Assembly (NCBI GenBank): GCA_050291725.1 | Contig: JBNKKH010000009.1 | Coordinates: forward strand, 145,910-209,909 | Length of the DNA stretch: 64,000 bases | From: JAAGZL01 sp050291725 | GTDB taxonomy: Bacteria; Pseudomonadota; Gammaproteobacteria; Chromatiales; Chromatiaceae | Reading direction: 5' to 3' | Shown here: piece after piece, positions 7,593 to 17,485 of the stretch | Layout of the letters: every line of letters starts with the position of its first letter | Numbering within the stretch: position 1 is the stretch's first letter | Made by a program: the position numbers and the translations under genes | The notes under the pieces: generated by a model | What the model was told of the DNA's origin: nothing | Seen by the model: the letters and a program-made list of their open reading frames with translations, nothing else | The model's database searches: none

Positions 7593-10199
7593 TTAGACAA
7601 CAATATTTATAAGCTTGTTTGGCACAACGATCACCTTTTTAACCGGGTTGTCGCCAATATGTTTCCGTATATTGTCATCTGCCAGGGCTGTCTCTTCAAC
7701 TATGTTTTTATCTGCATCTGCAGCCACTTGGATTTTGGCCCTGACTTTGCCGTTGATCTGCGCCACATACTCAATTGTATCCTGTTTTAGAGCGGATTCG
7801 TCTGCCTGGGGCCACTCGCTTGTCAGAATATTCTCACCATATCCAAGTTTTTGCCAGAGGTAGTGGGTGGTATGGGGGGCGATTGGGGCTAAAAGGCGCA
7901 GGGTAATGCTCATTCCCTCGGTTAATATCGCTTGGTCAGCTGGACTGCTGCCTAGCTTGTACAGAGCATTTACAATCTTCATGCACGCGGAAACGACCGT
8001 GTTGAACTGTTGCCGGCTGTAGTCGAAAGAGGCCTGCTTCAGGGTTGAATGAATCTCACGTCTAGCATCCTGCTGCGCCTGATCCAGGTTGGGTAGGGCG
8101 TCGGCCAGGGAGATAGCTGCGCCCTCTATCTCATTCATGTTTACCGCCAGGGCCCAGAGCCGCTTCAGGAAGCGGAACGATCCGTCAACTCCTTCATCTG
8201 ACCACTCCAGGGATTGGTCGGGTGGAGAGGTGAACATGGTATAGAGCCGTACAGTATCAGCTCCATACTTCTGTACCATCTCCTGTGGGTCGACGCCGTT
8301 ATTCTTAGACTTGGACATCTTCTCCACGCCACAGATCTCAACCGGGCGTCCGTCATCCTGCAAGATGGCCTCAGTTACCCGCCCCTTTTCATCGTGTTTG
8401 GTCTCCACATCTGCCGGGTTGAACCAATGTTTTTGACCGGATTCATCGGTACGGCAGAAAGTCTCCGCGATTACCATGCCTTGAGTCAAAAGTTGCTGGA
8501 ACGGTTCGTTTGAATCTAACAGGCCCACATCCCGCATTAATTTGTGATAGAAGCGGGCATAAAGCAGATGCAATATCGCATGTTCAATGCCGCCGATATA
8601 GTGATCAACTGGCAGCCAGTAGTTGGCTCGCTCGTCCAGCATGGCATCACTGCTATCTGGGCAGGTGTAGCGGGCGTAGTACCAGGATGACTCCATGAAG
8701 GTATCGAAGGTGTCAGTTTCGCGTTCAGCATCGCCGCCGCACTCCGGGCAGCTGGTCTGGTACCACTCCGGCATCTTCTTTATGGGTGATCCGCCGCTGG
8801 CATCAAATTCCACATCTTCAGGCAGTACCACCGGCAGATCATCTTTTGGGACCGGGACAGTTCCGCACTTGGGGCAGTGGATCATAGGGATGGGGGCTCC
8901 CCAGTAACGCTGGCGAGAGACTCCCCAGTCGCGCAGGCGGTACTGTACCTGTTTCTCTCCTAGCTCCTTGTCTGCAAGATCAGAGGCAATGGCATTCACT
9001 GCATCCTTGTATTTCATTCCATTGTATTTGTCAGAGTTGACGCAGATCCCACGCTCCTTGTCCGCGTACCACTCCTGCCAGGTGTCTGTGGAGAAAGTCT
9101 CACCCTCAACATCGATTACCTGAGTGATTCGCAGGTCGTACTCTTGGGCAAAATGAAAGTCACGCTCGTCATGGGCTGGCACCGCCATGACTGCGCCATC
9201 ACCATAGCCCCAGAGCACGTAGTTGGCCACCCATACCGGGATCTGCTGGCCGGTTAGAGGATGGGTGACAGAGATGCCAGTGGGCATCCCTTTTTTCTCC
9301 ATGGTGGCCAGGTCTGCCTCGGCCACGCCGCCCTGTAGACATTCGTCGATGAAGGCGGCCAACTCTGGATTGTCCTTGGCCGCATATTGGGCTAGGGGAT
9401 GCTCAGCAGCTACAGCACAAAAAGTTACGCCCATGATAGTATCGGCGCGGGTAGTGTAGACCCATAGTTGTTCTGGTTTGCCATCTAGTTCATAAGGGAA
9501 GGCGAAACGCACACCCTCAGAGCGCCCGATCCAGTTGCGCTGCATAGTGCGTACCTTCTCTGGCCAGCCATCCATTTTATCCAGGTCATTCAGCAGTTCT
9601 TCGGCATAGTCGGTGATCTTGATGAACCATTGGGGTATCTCGCGCCGCTCTACTAGGGCGCCGGAGCGCCAACCACGGCCATCGATCACCTGCTCATTTG
9701 CCAGCACGGTTTGATCTACCGGGTCCCAGTTAACCACAGCGTTCTTTTTGTAGACCAGCCCTTTGCGATACAGCTCGGTAAACAGCCACTGCTCCCATTT
9801 GTAATACTCCGGCTGACATGTAGCCAGTTCACGTCCCCAGTCGTAGCCAAATCCCAGCTGTTTTAGCTGGCCTTTCATGTAGTCTATGTTGGAGTAGGTC
9901 CATTGGGCAGGAGGCATCTGATTTTTGATGGCTGCCCCCTCTGCGGGTAGTCCAAATGCGTCCCAGCCCATGGGTTGCAGTACATTTTTTCCTAGCATAC
10001 GCTGGTGGCGTGAGATTACGTCACCAATGGTGTAGTTACGCACGTGCCCCATGTGCAACTTGCCGCTGGGATAGGGGAACATGGAGAGGCAGTAGAACTT
10101 CTCTCGCCCCTGTTCTTCTGTGGCCTTAAAACTCTGGTTTTTTTCCCAGAAAGATTGGGCGTCAGTCTCGATCTGTTCCGGATTAAATGTGTTCTGCAT
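7593..10199 (-). CDS. leuS: Leucyl-tRNA synthetase
   Basis: Class I aminoacyl-tRNA synthetase charging tRNA-Leu. It has 868 residues, with the HIGH-type signature in FPYPSGKLHMGHVRNY (residues 42-57) and KMSKS in CGVEKMSKSKNNGVDP near residue 625. The editing domain (CP1) is present, with TTRADTIMGVTF. A zinc-finger-like CPKCGTVPV plus CPECGGD insert is visible near residues 440-485. It is the first gene of the minus-strand leuS-lptE-holA-proA-nadD-rsfS-rlmH run and is divergent from ybeL. Confidence 0.98.
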   Translation of the reverse strand: MQNTFNPEQIETDAQSFWEKNQSFKATEEQGREKFYCLSMFPYPSGKLHMGHVRNYTIGDVISRHQRMLGKNVLQPMGWDAFGLPAEGAAIKNQMPPAQWTYSNIDYMKGQLKQLGFGYDWGRELATCQPEYYKWEQWLFTELYRKGLVYKKNAVVNWDPVDQTVLANEQVIDGRGWRSGALVERREIPQWFIKITDYAEELLNDLDKMDGWPEKVRTMQRNWIGRSEGVRFAFPYELDGKPEQLWVYTTRADTIMGVTFCAVAAEHPLAQYAAKDNPELAAFIDECLQGGVAEADLATMEKKGMPTGISVTHPLTGQQIPVWVANYVLWGYGDGAVMAVPAHDERDFHFAQEYDLRITQVIDVEGETFSTDTWQEWYADKERGICVNSDKYNGMKYKDAVNAIASDLADKELGEKQVQYRLRDWGVSRQRYWGAPIPMIHCPKCGTVPVPKDDLPVVLPEDVEFDASGGSPIKKMPEWYQTSCPECGGDAERETDTFDTFMESSWYYARYTCPDSSDAMLDERANYWLPVDHYIGGIEHAILHLLYARFYHKLMRDVGLLDSNEPFQQLLTQGMVIAETFCRTDESGQKHWFNPADVETKHDEKGRVTEAILQDDGRPVEICGVEKMSKSKNNGVDPQEMVQKYGADTVRLYTMFTSPPDQSLEWSDEGVDGSFRFLKRLWALAVNMNEIEGAAISLADALPNLDQAQQDARREIHSTLKQASFDYSRQQFNTVVSACMKIVNALYKLGSSPADQAILTEGMSITLRLLAPIAPHTTHYLWQKLGYGENILTSEWPQADESALKQDTIEYVAQINGKVRAKIQVAADADKNIVEETALADDNIRKHIGDNPVKKVIVVPNKLINIVV

Positions 10200-10350
10200 T
10201 GTTACTGGTCCGCATGGCTGAATCTAAACCGTGTAAGGATACCGTAGCTGACACTGTTGCGCGAATTTGATCTTGCTATCTGCCCACTTTGGTACACACT
10301 TTAAGGTAGAGCAATATGAATTGGCAGAATTATAAAAAGAGGGTGAAAAA

Positions 10351-10872
10351 ATGAGTTCAGAAAATAATCAAGATCCCCTGGATCGCATGGTGGTTGCCTA
10401 CGAGAAGATGCTGGAGCGGGTGGATGAGTTGTTGGAGCAGGCAGAAAAGAGTACCGTGCCTACTCTCAAGAAAGGATTGGAGCATGCAAGAGAGAAGGCG
10501 ATTGAGCTGGATGAGTTGACGCGAGAGGAGGCAGATAAGATCGCAACCTATATAGAGCGTGATATGCGCGATGCGGCCGGGTTTCTGCATAAAACTGGAG
10601 ATGAGTTTCGAGATTGGATCAGGTTTGATCTGGAGTTGATCGAGAGTCGGGTTCTGGATATGTTTGCCAAAGTTGCAGATAAGACCAGATTGGAGTTGGA
10701 TAGATTTGCCGAACAGGCCAGGGAGGCCTCCCTCTATCACACTGGGGAGATCACCGGCCCTGGAACTCTGGTCTGTTCAGAGTGCGGTAAGGAGATGCAT
10801 TTCCATAAGACGGGGCATATCCCTCCTTGTGCAGGGTGCCGTGGCACTAGGTTTGCCCGGATGGTTGAATAG
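10351..10872 (+). CDS. ybeL: Zinc-ribbon protein, DUF1451/YbeL family
   Basis: Small cytosolic protein of unknown role; the family is conserved divergent from leuS in Gammaproteobacteria, as here. It has 173 residues. The first 125 are highly charged and predicted alpha-helical/coiled-coil. The C-terminal zinc ribbon has two CxxC pairs (CSECGKEMHFHKTGH and CAGCRGT). A good ribosome binding site (AGAGGGTG) precedes the ATG at 10351. A strong bidirectional terminator closes the gene. Confidence 0.9.
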   Translation: MSSENNQDPLDRMVVAYEKMLERVDELLEQAEKSTVPTLKKGLEHAREKAIELDELTREEADKIATYIERDMRDAAGFLHKTGDEFRDWIRFDLELIESRVLDMFAKVADKTRLELDRFAEQAREASLYHTGEITGPGTLVCSECGKEMHFHKTGHIPPCAGCRGTRFARMVE

Positions 10873-10895
10873 TTTTAAGTTTAGATTTAACCGCA

Positions 10896-10930
10896 AACAA
10901 AAGCACCCGCCGCTGGCGGGTGCTTTTGTT
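10896..10930. terminator. Bidirectional rho-independent terminator
   Basis: A perfect 16-bp inverted repeat (10896-10911 with 10915-10930) around a GCT loop. GC-rich inner pairs (GCACCCGCC/GGCGGGTGC) are flanked by an A-tract on one side and a T-tract on the other. It can end both the plus-strand ybeL transcript and the minus-strand rpmB-rpmG transcript. Confidence 0.93.
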
Positions 10931-10955
10931 TAAGCTGCAAGGACACAGAAGATGA

Positions 10956-11111
10956 TTATTTAATCTTCGCTTCCTTATACATGACATGCTTACGTACCTT
11001 GGGATCAAACTTCTTGATCTCCATCTTGCCAGTCATGGTGCGTTTGTTCTTGGTGGTGGTGTAGAAGTGGCCGGTTCCGGCACTGGACACGAGTCTAATT
11101 TTATCGCGCAT
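10956..11111 (-). CDS. rpmG: 50S ribosomal protein bL33
   Basis: 51-residue ribosomal protein starting MRDKIRLVSSAGTGHFYTTT and ending VMYKEAKIK, a close match to bL33. It lacks the CxxC zinc ribbon found in the C+ form, so it is the zinc-independent type. It lies 11 bp downstream of rpmB, the usual rpmB-rpmG operon, and is closed by the terminator at 10896-10930. Confidence 0.96.
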   Translation of the reverse strand: MRDKIRLVSSAGTGHFYTTTKNKRTMTGKMEIKKFDPKVRKHVMYKEAKIK

Positions 11112-11122
11112 GATATTCTCCC

Positions 11123-11359
11123 TTATACCTTTTCGCCACGGCCACGTATGTCAGCTAGTACGCTGTCTATGCCGTTTTTATCAATGATACGCATGCCGTT
11201 GGATGATACGCGTAGCTTGACCCAGCGCTTCTCATTCTCTACCCAAAAGCGCTTGCTGTGCAGATTCGGTAGGAAACGGCGCTTGGTCTTGTTGTGGGCG
11301 TGCGATACGTTGTTGCCTGTAATAGGTCGTTTGCCCGTGACCTGACACACTTTAGACAT
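11123..11359 (-). CDS. rpmB: 50S ribosomal protein bL28
   Basis: 78-residue ribosomal protein, full length, with the signature SKVCQVTGKRPITGNNVSHA and C-terminal DSVLADIRGRGEKV. It starts at the ATG at 11359 and precedes rpmG. The upstream 115 bp to radC hold a short GC hairpin (CCCCGCAGGGG near 11392) but no gene. Confidence 0.97.
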   Translation of the reverse strand: MSKVCQVTGKRPITGNNVSHAHNKTKRRFLPNLHSKRFWVENEKRWVKLRVSSNGMRIIDKNGIDSVLADIRGRGEKV

Positions 11360-11474
11360 CGTTAAATCCTCAAAAAATATAGTGTCTCTTCCCCGCAGGG
11401 GATGAAAGAGGCGGATTTATATCAGATAGGGGGCGTGGATACAAGTTTTTGGCCAATATCTGCCGAAATTACCA

Positions 11475-12149
11475 TCATATCCATCCTAGCTCCGCCAGAG
11501 AGGCGATCTCCCCATCGCCTATGACTAGATGGTCCAAAACCCGGATATCTATCAGATCCAGGGCATCTTTGGTGCGCTGGGTGATCTGGCGATCGGCCTG
11601 ACTGGGTTCGGCTACACCCGATGGGTGGTTGTGGGCTAATATGACCCCGGCAGCATTGTGGCTAAGGGCGCGCTGTACAATTTTGCGCGGATGCACGCTG
11701 GCACCATTGATAGTGCCACTGAATAGCTCTTCGTACTGGATTATGCGGTTCTTGTTGTCCAGGAACAGGCAGGCGAACACCTCGTTATGCTGTTCTCGCA
11801 GCCGGGCGGTTAGATAGTTTTTGGTTTCGTCTGGACTGGTGAGGCATGTGTCACGGGTTATGGTCTCCCACAGGTGGCGTCTACCCATCTCTAAAACTGC
11901 CTGCAGTTGGGCATATTTTGCGCTGCCCAGACCCTGGTTAGAGCAGAATTCCCTCTCATCCGCAGCTAGAAGACTACGCAGTGAGCCGTGTTGGTCTAGC
12001 AGGTTGCGGGCCAGGTCCACGGCAGTTAGACCTTTAATGCCGGTGCGTAGAAAGATCGCCAGAAGTTCGGCATCAGATAGGGCGCCCGCACCACGCATGA
12101 GAAGTTTTTCTCTAGGGCGTTCATCCGCTGGCCAGTCCGTTATAGCCAT
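11475..12149 (-). CDS. radC: RadC family JAMM-domain protein
   Basis: MPN/JAB1-like metalloprotease-fold protein of unclear function, once linked to DNA repair. The frame is open to 12236, but the ATG at 12149 has GGAGGT eight bases upstream and gives the usual MAITDWPADERPREKLL start (224 residues). An N-terminal helix-hairpin-helix segment (GAGALSDAELLAIFLRTG) precedes the metal motif HNHPSG with a following Asp (HxHx7-10D) in AHNHPSGVAEPSQAD. It neighbours rpmB as in many Gammaproteobacteria and is divergent from coaBC. Confidence 0.94.
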   Translation of the reverse strand: MAITDWPADERPREKLLMRGAGALSDAELLAIFLRTGIKGLTAVDLARNLLDQHGSLRSLLAADEREFCSNQGLGSAKYAQLQAVLEMGRRHLWETITRDTCLTSPDETKNYLTARLREQHNEVFACLFLDNKNRIIQYEELFSGTINGASVHPRKIVQRALSHNAAGVILAHNHPSGVAEPSQADRQITQRTKDALDLIDIRVLDHLVIGDGEIASLAELGWI

Positions 12150-12310
12150 AGCTACCTCCATGTATGTGTTGTATATCCCTTGCGAGTAGAATGGTATGAC
12201 GGATAGTTTTATGTGACAAGAGTGGCATATACTCATTATGCCGCCCTTTCCGTTATACCTACATTGAGTTAATCTCTATCTAATAAGAGATATGTCGGTA
12301 TGGGTAGGTT

Positions 12311-13513
12311 ATGTCGCAGTTATATAACAAGCGGATTCTTTTGGGAGTTACCGGTGGCATCGCCGCCTATAAGGCAGCAGAACTGGTGCGTCTACTGCGG
12401 CAGGCAGGAGCTGAAGTGCAGGTGGTGATGACCCCTGCTGCCACCAACTTTATTACCCCTCTGACTCTTCAGGCCCTCTCAGGCAGAAGCGTGCGCCTAG
12501 AGATGTTTGACTCTGAGGAGGAGGCGGCCATGGGGCATATTGATCTGGCGCGTTGGGCCGATATGGTTCTGGTGGCGCCGGCTACGGCAGATTTCATGTC
12601 GCGTCTGGAGGCGGGAGCAGCCAACGATCTGCTATCAACCCTGTGTCTGGCCTGTACCGCTCCAATAGCCCTGGCGCCCGCCATGAATCGAGAGATGTGG
12701 CTGAATAAGGCTACTCAGGAGAGCTTGGACTCTCTGACTCAAAGAGGCGTAATGATATGGGGGCCGGCGGATGGTGAGCAGGCCTGTGGTGAGGTAGGCC
12801 CCGGACGCATGCTGGAGCCTGTCCAACTACTTGAGCAGCTAAAAGCCAGCTTTCCTCCAGGTGTTCTGTGTGGAGTAAATGTGCTGCTTACAGCAGGACC
12901 CACTCGCGAACCGATTGATCCTGTGCGCTATGTGGGCAATCGCAGTTCTGGTCGCATGGGCTATGCTTTATCAGCTGCCCTGGTAGATGTGGGAGCAAAA
13001 GTCACCATGGTAAGTGGTCCGGTCTCCCTGGATACTCCCCAGGGGGTAGATAGAGTGGATGTCGAGACTGCTCTAGAGATGGAGCAGGAGGTAACATCCA
13101 GGCTGGAAGGGTGTGATATCTTTATTGCTTGTGCGGCCGTGGCCGATTATCGCTGTGAAAATGTTGCGGAACAAAAGATTAAGAAGTCTCAGGATAGATT
13201 GGAACTGAGTCTGGTTAAAAATCCTGATATCCTGCTAAAGGTGGCATCCAGTGCAAAGCCACCATTTACCGTTGGTTTTGCTGCTGAGACAGAGCGTCTT
13301 ACCCAGTTGGCGGAGCAGAAACGCCAGGCCAAAAAGGTAGATATGATTGCAGCCAACCTTGTGGGAGGAGATCAAGGTGGTTTTGGGAGCAGTGAGAATG
13401 CCTTGACTGTGTTATGGGATGGTGGCTCAGCCGATTTGCCTATGATGAGTAAAATTGACTTGGCCCATGAACTGGTTACATTAATAGAAAAAAAATACCA
13501 TGAGAAAAATTGA
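12311..13513 (+). CDS. coaBC: Bifunctional phosphopantothenoylcysteine decarboxylase/synthetase
   Basis: Two consecutive steps of coenzyme A synthesis: CoaB joins cysteine to 4'-phosphopantothenate and CoaC decarboxylates the product. It has 400 residues. The CoaC half (1-190) has the flavin-binding start LLGVTGGIAAYKA, the active histidine in GHIDLARWADMVLVAPATADF, and PAMNREMW. The CoaB half has GPTREPIDPVRYVGNRSSGRMG and AAVADYR. The gene overlaps dut by 14 bp, so the two are translationally coupled. Confidence 0.96.
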   Translation: MSQLYNKRILLGVTGGIAAYKAAELVRLLRQAGAEVQVVMTPAATNFITPLTLQALSGRSVRLEMFDSEEEAAMGHIDLARWADMVLVAPATADFMSRLEAGAANDLLSTLCLACTAPIALAPAMNREMWLNKATQESLDSLTQRGVMIWGPADGEQACGEVGPGRMLEPVQLLEQLKASFPPGVLCGVNVLLTAGPTREPIDPVRYVGNRSSGRMGYALSAALVDVGAKVTMVSGPVSLDTPQGVDRVDVETALEMEQEVTSRLEGCDIFIACAAVADYRCENVAEQKIKKSQDRLELSLVKNPDILLKVASSAKPPFTVGFAAETERLTQLAEQKRQAKKVDMIAANLVGGDQGGFGSSENALTVLWDGGSADLPMMSKIDLAHELVTLIEKKYHEKN

Positions 13514-13955
13514 ACTAAAAATAGTTGATGAGCGCTTGGGGGATGAGTTTCCTCTGCCTGAATACGCAACCGAAGGCTCTGCCGGAATGGATCTCCGCGC
13601 CATGTTGCATGCGCCCCTGGAGCTAAATCCTGGCCAGACTGAACTGATTCCAACCGGCATGGCTATCCATGTGGAAGACCCACACCAAGCAGCTATTATT
13701 TTGCCGCGCTCAGGACTTGGGCATAAACACGGCATAGTCTTGGGTAATCTGGTGGGGTTAATCGACGCAGATTATCAAGGGCAGCTGTTTGTATCTTGCT
13801 GGAATCGAGGAAGCGAGAGTTTTCGTATTGAAGTTGGAGAGAGAATCGCCCAGCTAGTGGTGGTTCCAGTAATCAGGGCAAAGTTCGAGGTGGTAGAGGA
13901 GTTTAAAACCAGCAAGCGTGGTGCTGGTGGTTTTGGCCACTCTGGTAGAACTTGA
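13500..13955 (+). CDS. dut: dUTP diphosphatase
   Basis: Hydrolyses dUTP to dUMP, keeping uracil out of DNA and supplying the thymidylate precursor. It has 151 residues with all five trimeric dUTPase motifs: AGMDLRA, PRSGLGHKHG, GLIDADYQG, ERIAQLVV and the C-terminal RGAGGFGHSG. The ATG at 13500 overlaps the end of coaBC. Order coaBC-dut-algC-argB is the same as in Pseudomonas. Confidence 0.97.
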   Translation: MRKIELKIVDERLGDEFPLPEYATEGSAGMDLRAMLHAPLELNPGQTELIPTGMAIHVEDPHQAAIILPRSGLGHKHGIVLGNLVGLIDADYQGQLFVSCWNRGSESFRIEVGERIAQLVVVPVIRAKFEVVEEFKTSKRGAGGFGHSGRT

Positions 13956-14028
13956 ATTTTAGTAGCAAGGTATTTCTTGTCGCCTGTAGTTGGTGGATTT
14001 GGAGAGGCACGATATTTGGGGATATACA

Positions 14029-16542
14029 ATGTTTAAAACCACAAAGCTAGCAGGTCTGGTTAAATCAAAAGAAGCTTCCGATAATAAGAAGATAGGTAGC
14101 AGTTCCTCAATTCAAATTACTGCTGTTACCGCCATAGCGGTTGCCACCTTTCTGGTCTGTTGGCTGACCTTCCAGGTTGTGCAAGGTTTCCTTAAGAGTG
14201 AGAGCATGGGGCGTGAAGTGAAAGCTAGCGCTGAAGGGGTGGCTCTCAATATATCTAATCAGATTAGCATCTATCAGCAGTTATTGAGTTCTATTGCTAA
14301 AGACAAACAATTAGTAGACATTTTTGAAACTGCTGACAACTCACTGCTGAGGAAAAAAGGGGAAGTGTTGCAGCAACAGTTGCAGTATGCAAAATATGTT
14401 CGGCTACTCCCGGTTGAATGGAATGATCAGAAAACAGGAGTTGGTCCCAAGCTTAGCTTTGCCTCCCTCTCTATGCTAAGAGATGCAGAAAAAACCGGCA
14501 GGGTTACTCTGGCTGAGGTGCACCAATTTAAGACCAAGCATCAGCATATTGCCATTGCAGCACCTGTGATAAAGGGTGGAGAAAAACCGCAAGTAGTCGG
14601 GGTGATCCTTCTCTCCCTCTCTATGGATGTTCTCAACAAGGCTATATCTGCTGTAACTACCCGTGCAGGGGATATATATGTTGAACAGGTGGTAGATGGG
14701 CAGTCACTGCTGCTCGTTTCCCATGGTGGATCCCGTAAGGGTGCAGATTCCAGCATGTACAATATTAGAGTTCCAAACTCCATTTGGAGTGTTGCCTACG
14801 CAGCAGAAGGGATATCTGTTGGCTGGGGTGATGGCCTTCTTCTGTTTGCAGTTCTAGCTACGGGGCTGGGTGCGATTGTGTTGGCTACCATGATTTTATC
14901 GCGCCGCTTTAACAGCGCATTGGCTGATGATCAGAAACAGATATTGAAATCAGTTAAACAATTGCTGCTGGGGAAAACTGTTTCTGCTTCTAAGGCTAAA
15001 GTGCCAGAAATGCAGGAGACCATGGATCAGCTGGTGCGTATGAAGCAAGAGCATCGTGAGCTGGTTAAGCCTAAAACCAACAAAAAACAGCGTATAGATA
15101 AGGCTACGGGGCTACCGCAGATGGCGATAAAAGAGGAGGTGGTCGCTGCTCCACCCCCTGAGATGAATAGCGCTTTACCAAGTGTAATACTGCGCAATTA
15201 TGATATCCGTGGGATTGTAGGCAAAGATCTAACAGGCGATGTGGTCTATAAGTTGGGCCGAGCTATTGGCAGTATGGCTTACGATAAGGGTGAGCAGGCA
15301 GTAATTGTGGCGCGGGATGGCCGTAAGTCAGGCTCAGAACTCTCGTCTGCTCTCTGTCGTGGGCTGATGGACAGCGGTAGAGATGTGATTGATATTGGTA
15401 TGGTTCCAACGCCGCTGCTCTATTTTGCAACCAACTTTTTAGGTAGTCGTTCTGGTGTAATGTTAACCGGTAGCCATAATCCACCAGATTACAACGGTCT
15501 GAAGATAGTGATTGCAGGCGAGACTATCTCAGGTGAAATGATACAGGAGTTGGGTCGTCGTGTTGCCGTAGGGGATTTGTTGCAGGGTGATGGATCTAGA
15601 ACCGAACAAGATTTGTTGGGTGATTATCTAAATCGTGTGATTGAAGACGTACATGTGGCCAGGCCATTGAAGGTGGTGCTTGATTGCGGAAATGGAGTGG
15701 GAGGAGTGGTTGCTCCTGTGCTGCTTAAGCAGCTAGGGTGCCAAGTAGCATCGCTCTACTGCGATGTTAACGGTGATTTTCCCAATCATCATCCAGATCC
15801 CTCGAACCCAGAAAATTTAACTGCACTAATTGATGGTGTGAAAGCTAGCAAAGCAGATATTGGGATTGCACTAGATGGGGATGGTGATCGCATAGGTGTT
15901 GTTGACTCAGAAGGGAATATTATCTGGCCAGATCGTCTTTTGATGCTGTTTGCGGTAGACCTTCTTGCACGGCAGCCCGGTGCAGATATCATCTATGATG
16001 TTAAATGTAGCAGGCATCTTTCAGGGCAGATTCTGACCCATGGTGGCAGGCCGCTGATGTGGAAGAGTGGACACTCACTTATTAAAGCAAAGATGCGGGA
16101 GACAGGGGCGTTACTGGCTGGCGAGATGAGTGGACATATGTTTTTTAGAGAGCGCTGGTACGGTTTTGATGATGCTGTCTACGCCAGTGCCAGGTTGCTT
16201 GAGATATTGTCGAACGACTCTCGAAGCTCTGCAGAGATATTTGCTGAGCTTCCGGACAGTATGAATACCCCAGAGTTATCCATGTCTCTGCCTGAAGGTA
16301 AAAGCGTTGAGCTGGTAGATAAGCTTATTGCTAATGGCGATATGCCTGGAGCTAAAATAGTAAAGATTGATGGCATTCGCGCTGAATTTGAGCATGGTTG
16401 GGGTTTGATGCGGGCATCGAACACTATGCCTGCGCTAGTATTCAGATTTGAGGCTGATGATATTGATGGCTTAAAGTATGTGCAGGACGTATTCAAACAG
16501 GAGTTGCTAAAGATTGACCCAGAACTAAAGCTGCCGTTTTGA
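14029..16542 (+). CDS. algC: Phosphomannomutase/phosphoglucomutase with N-terminal membrane-sensor extension
   Basis: Interconverts mannose- or glucose-6-phosphate and the 1-phosphates, feeding LPS and exopolysaccharide synthesis. The catalytic half (about residues 390-838) carries the phosphoserine loop TGSHNPPDYNG, metal site LDGDGDRIG and sugar site GEMSGHMFF. The N-terminal 380 residues are extra. A membrane segment at about 30-54 is followed by a periplasmic-looking domain and a second membrane segment near 264-290, then a charged linker. The ATG at 14029 is preferred over an in-frame TTG at 13990. Long forms like this exist in Pseudomonas relatives; the extension's role is unknown. Confidence 0.92.
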   Translation: MFKTTKLAGLVKSKEASDNKKIGSSSSIQITAVTAIAVATFLVCWLTFQVVQGFLKSESMGREVKASAEGVALNISNQISIYQQLLSSIAKDKQLVDIFETADNSLLRKKGEVLQQQLQYAKYVRLLPVEWNDQKTGVGPKLSFASLSMLRDAEKTGRVTLAEVHQFKTKHQHIAIAAPVIKGGEKPQVVGVILLSLSMDVLNKAISAVTTRAGDIYVEQVVDGQSLLLVSHGGSRKGADSSMYNIRVPNSIWSVAYAAEGISVGWGDGLLLFAVLATGLGAIVLATMILSRRFNSALADDQKQILKSVKQLLLGKTVSASKAKVPEMQETMDQLVRMKQEHRELVKPKTNKKQRIDKATGLPQMAIKEEVVAAPPPEMNSALPSVILRNYDIRGIVGKDLTGDVVYKLGRAIGSMAYDKGEQAVIVARDGRKSGSELSSALCRGLMDSGRDVIDIGMVPTPLLYFATNFLGSRSGVMLTGSHNPPDYNGLKIVIAGETISGEMIQELGRRVAVGDLLQGDGSRTEQDLLGDYLNRVIEDVHVARPLKVVLDCGNGVGGVVAPVLLKQLGCQVASLYCDVNGDFPNHHPDPSNPENLTALIDGVKASKADIGIALDGDGDRIGVVDSEGNIIWPDRLLMLFAVDLLARQPGADIIYDVKCSRHLSGQILTHGGRPLMWKSGHSLIKAKMRETGALLAGEMSGHMFFRERWYGFDDAVYASARLLEILSNDSRSSAEIFAELPDSMNTPELSMSLPEGKSVELVDKLIANGDMPGAKIVKIDGIRAEFEHGWGLMRASNTMPALVFRFEADDIDGLKYVQDVFKQELLKIDPELKLPF

Positions 16543-16584
16543 ATATAATAGTAGCTTAACTACATAAACCTAAAGCGAATAATT

Positions 16585-17481
16585 ATGAGTCTTACCCACG
16601 AACAGGCAAGCAATGTCGCCCATGTGCTGACCGAGGCACTGCCCTACATAAAACGATTCAAGGGCAAAACTGTTGTCATTAAGTATGGTGGTAATGCCAT
16701 GGTGGACAACGGCCTAAAGAACAGCTTTGCTCGTGATATCGTGTTAATGAAGCTAGTGGGTATCAATCCTGTAGTAGTGCATGGAGGCGGCCCCCAGATC
16801 GGCAAGCTGCTGGAGCGTTTGGGTAAAAGCACTGAATTTGTCCAGGGTATGAGAGTAACCGATAGCGAAACCATGGATGTGGTTGAGATGGTTCTTGGTG
16901 GTTTAGTAAATAAAGATATAGTTAACCTGATAAATCAGCATGGCGGTGGAGCTGTTGGACTTACCGGGAAGGATGGCGGGCTTATTTACGCGCGCAAGCT
17001 AAAAATCACTAAAGATGTACCAGAGCTAGAAGCGCCTGAGATTATAGATATAGGCCATGTGGGTGAGGTAGAGAGTATTGATGCCAGCGTGGTGAATATG
17101 GTGGTTAATGGGGGATTTATCCCTGTTATAGCACCTATTGGCATAGGGGGTGAAGGGGAGTCATATAATATCAATGCGGATCTGGTTGCCGGAAAGATTG
17201 CAGAGGTGTTGCAGGCGGAAAAACTTATCCTCTTGACCAATACAGAAGGTCTGTTGGATAAGAGTGGCGCTTTGCTAACAGGATTGTCGGCGGCAAGAGT
17301 GGCTGAATTGGAAGCGGATGGCACCATTCATGGCGGCATGCTGCCTAAGATTCGTTGTGCCCTTGATGCGGTAAATGCCGGGGTCAACTCATCCCACATA
17401 ATTGACGGACGGGTGCAGCACGCGGTGCTGCTTGAGCTGTTCACCGATGAGGGTGTGGGGACACTGATCCGCGCCAGTTGA
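16585..17481 (+). CDS. argB: Acetylglutamate kinase
   Basis: Phosphorylates N-acetylglutamate, the second step of arginine synthesis. It has 298 residues. It shows VIKYGGNAM (phosphate loop), VHGGGPQIGKLL, the GLVNKDIVNLI segment and the C-terminal GGMLPKIRCALDAV, which together mark the amino-acid-kinase family and ArgB specifically. It follows algC by 42 bp and precedes slmA by 4 bp. Confidence 0.97.
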   Translation: MSLTHEQASNVAHVLTEALPYIKRFKGKTVVIKYGGNAMVDNGLKNSFARDIVLMKLVGINPVVVHGGGPQIGKLLERLGKSTEFVQGMRVTDSETMDVVEMVLGGLVNKDIVNLINQHGGGAVGLTGKDGGLIYARKLKITKDVPELEAPEIIDIGHVGEVESIDASVVNMVVNGGFIPVIAPIGIGGEGESYNINADLVAGKIAEVLQAEKLILLTNTEGLLDKSGALLTGLSAARVAELEADGTIHGGMLPKIRCALDAVNAGVNSSHIIDGRVQHAVLLELFTDEGVGTLIRAS

Positions 17482-17485
17482 GTCA

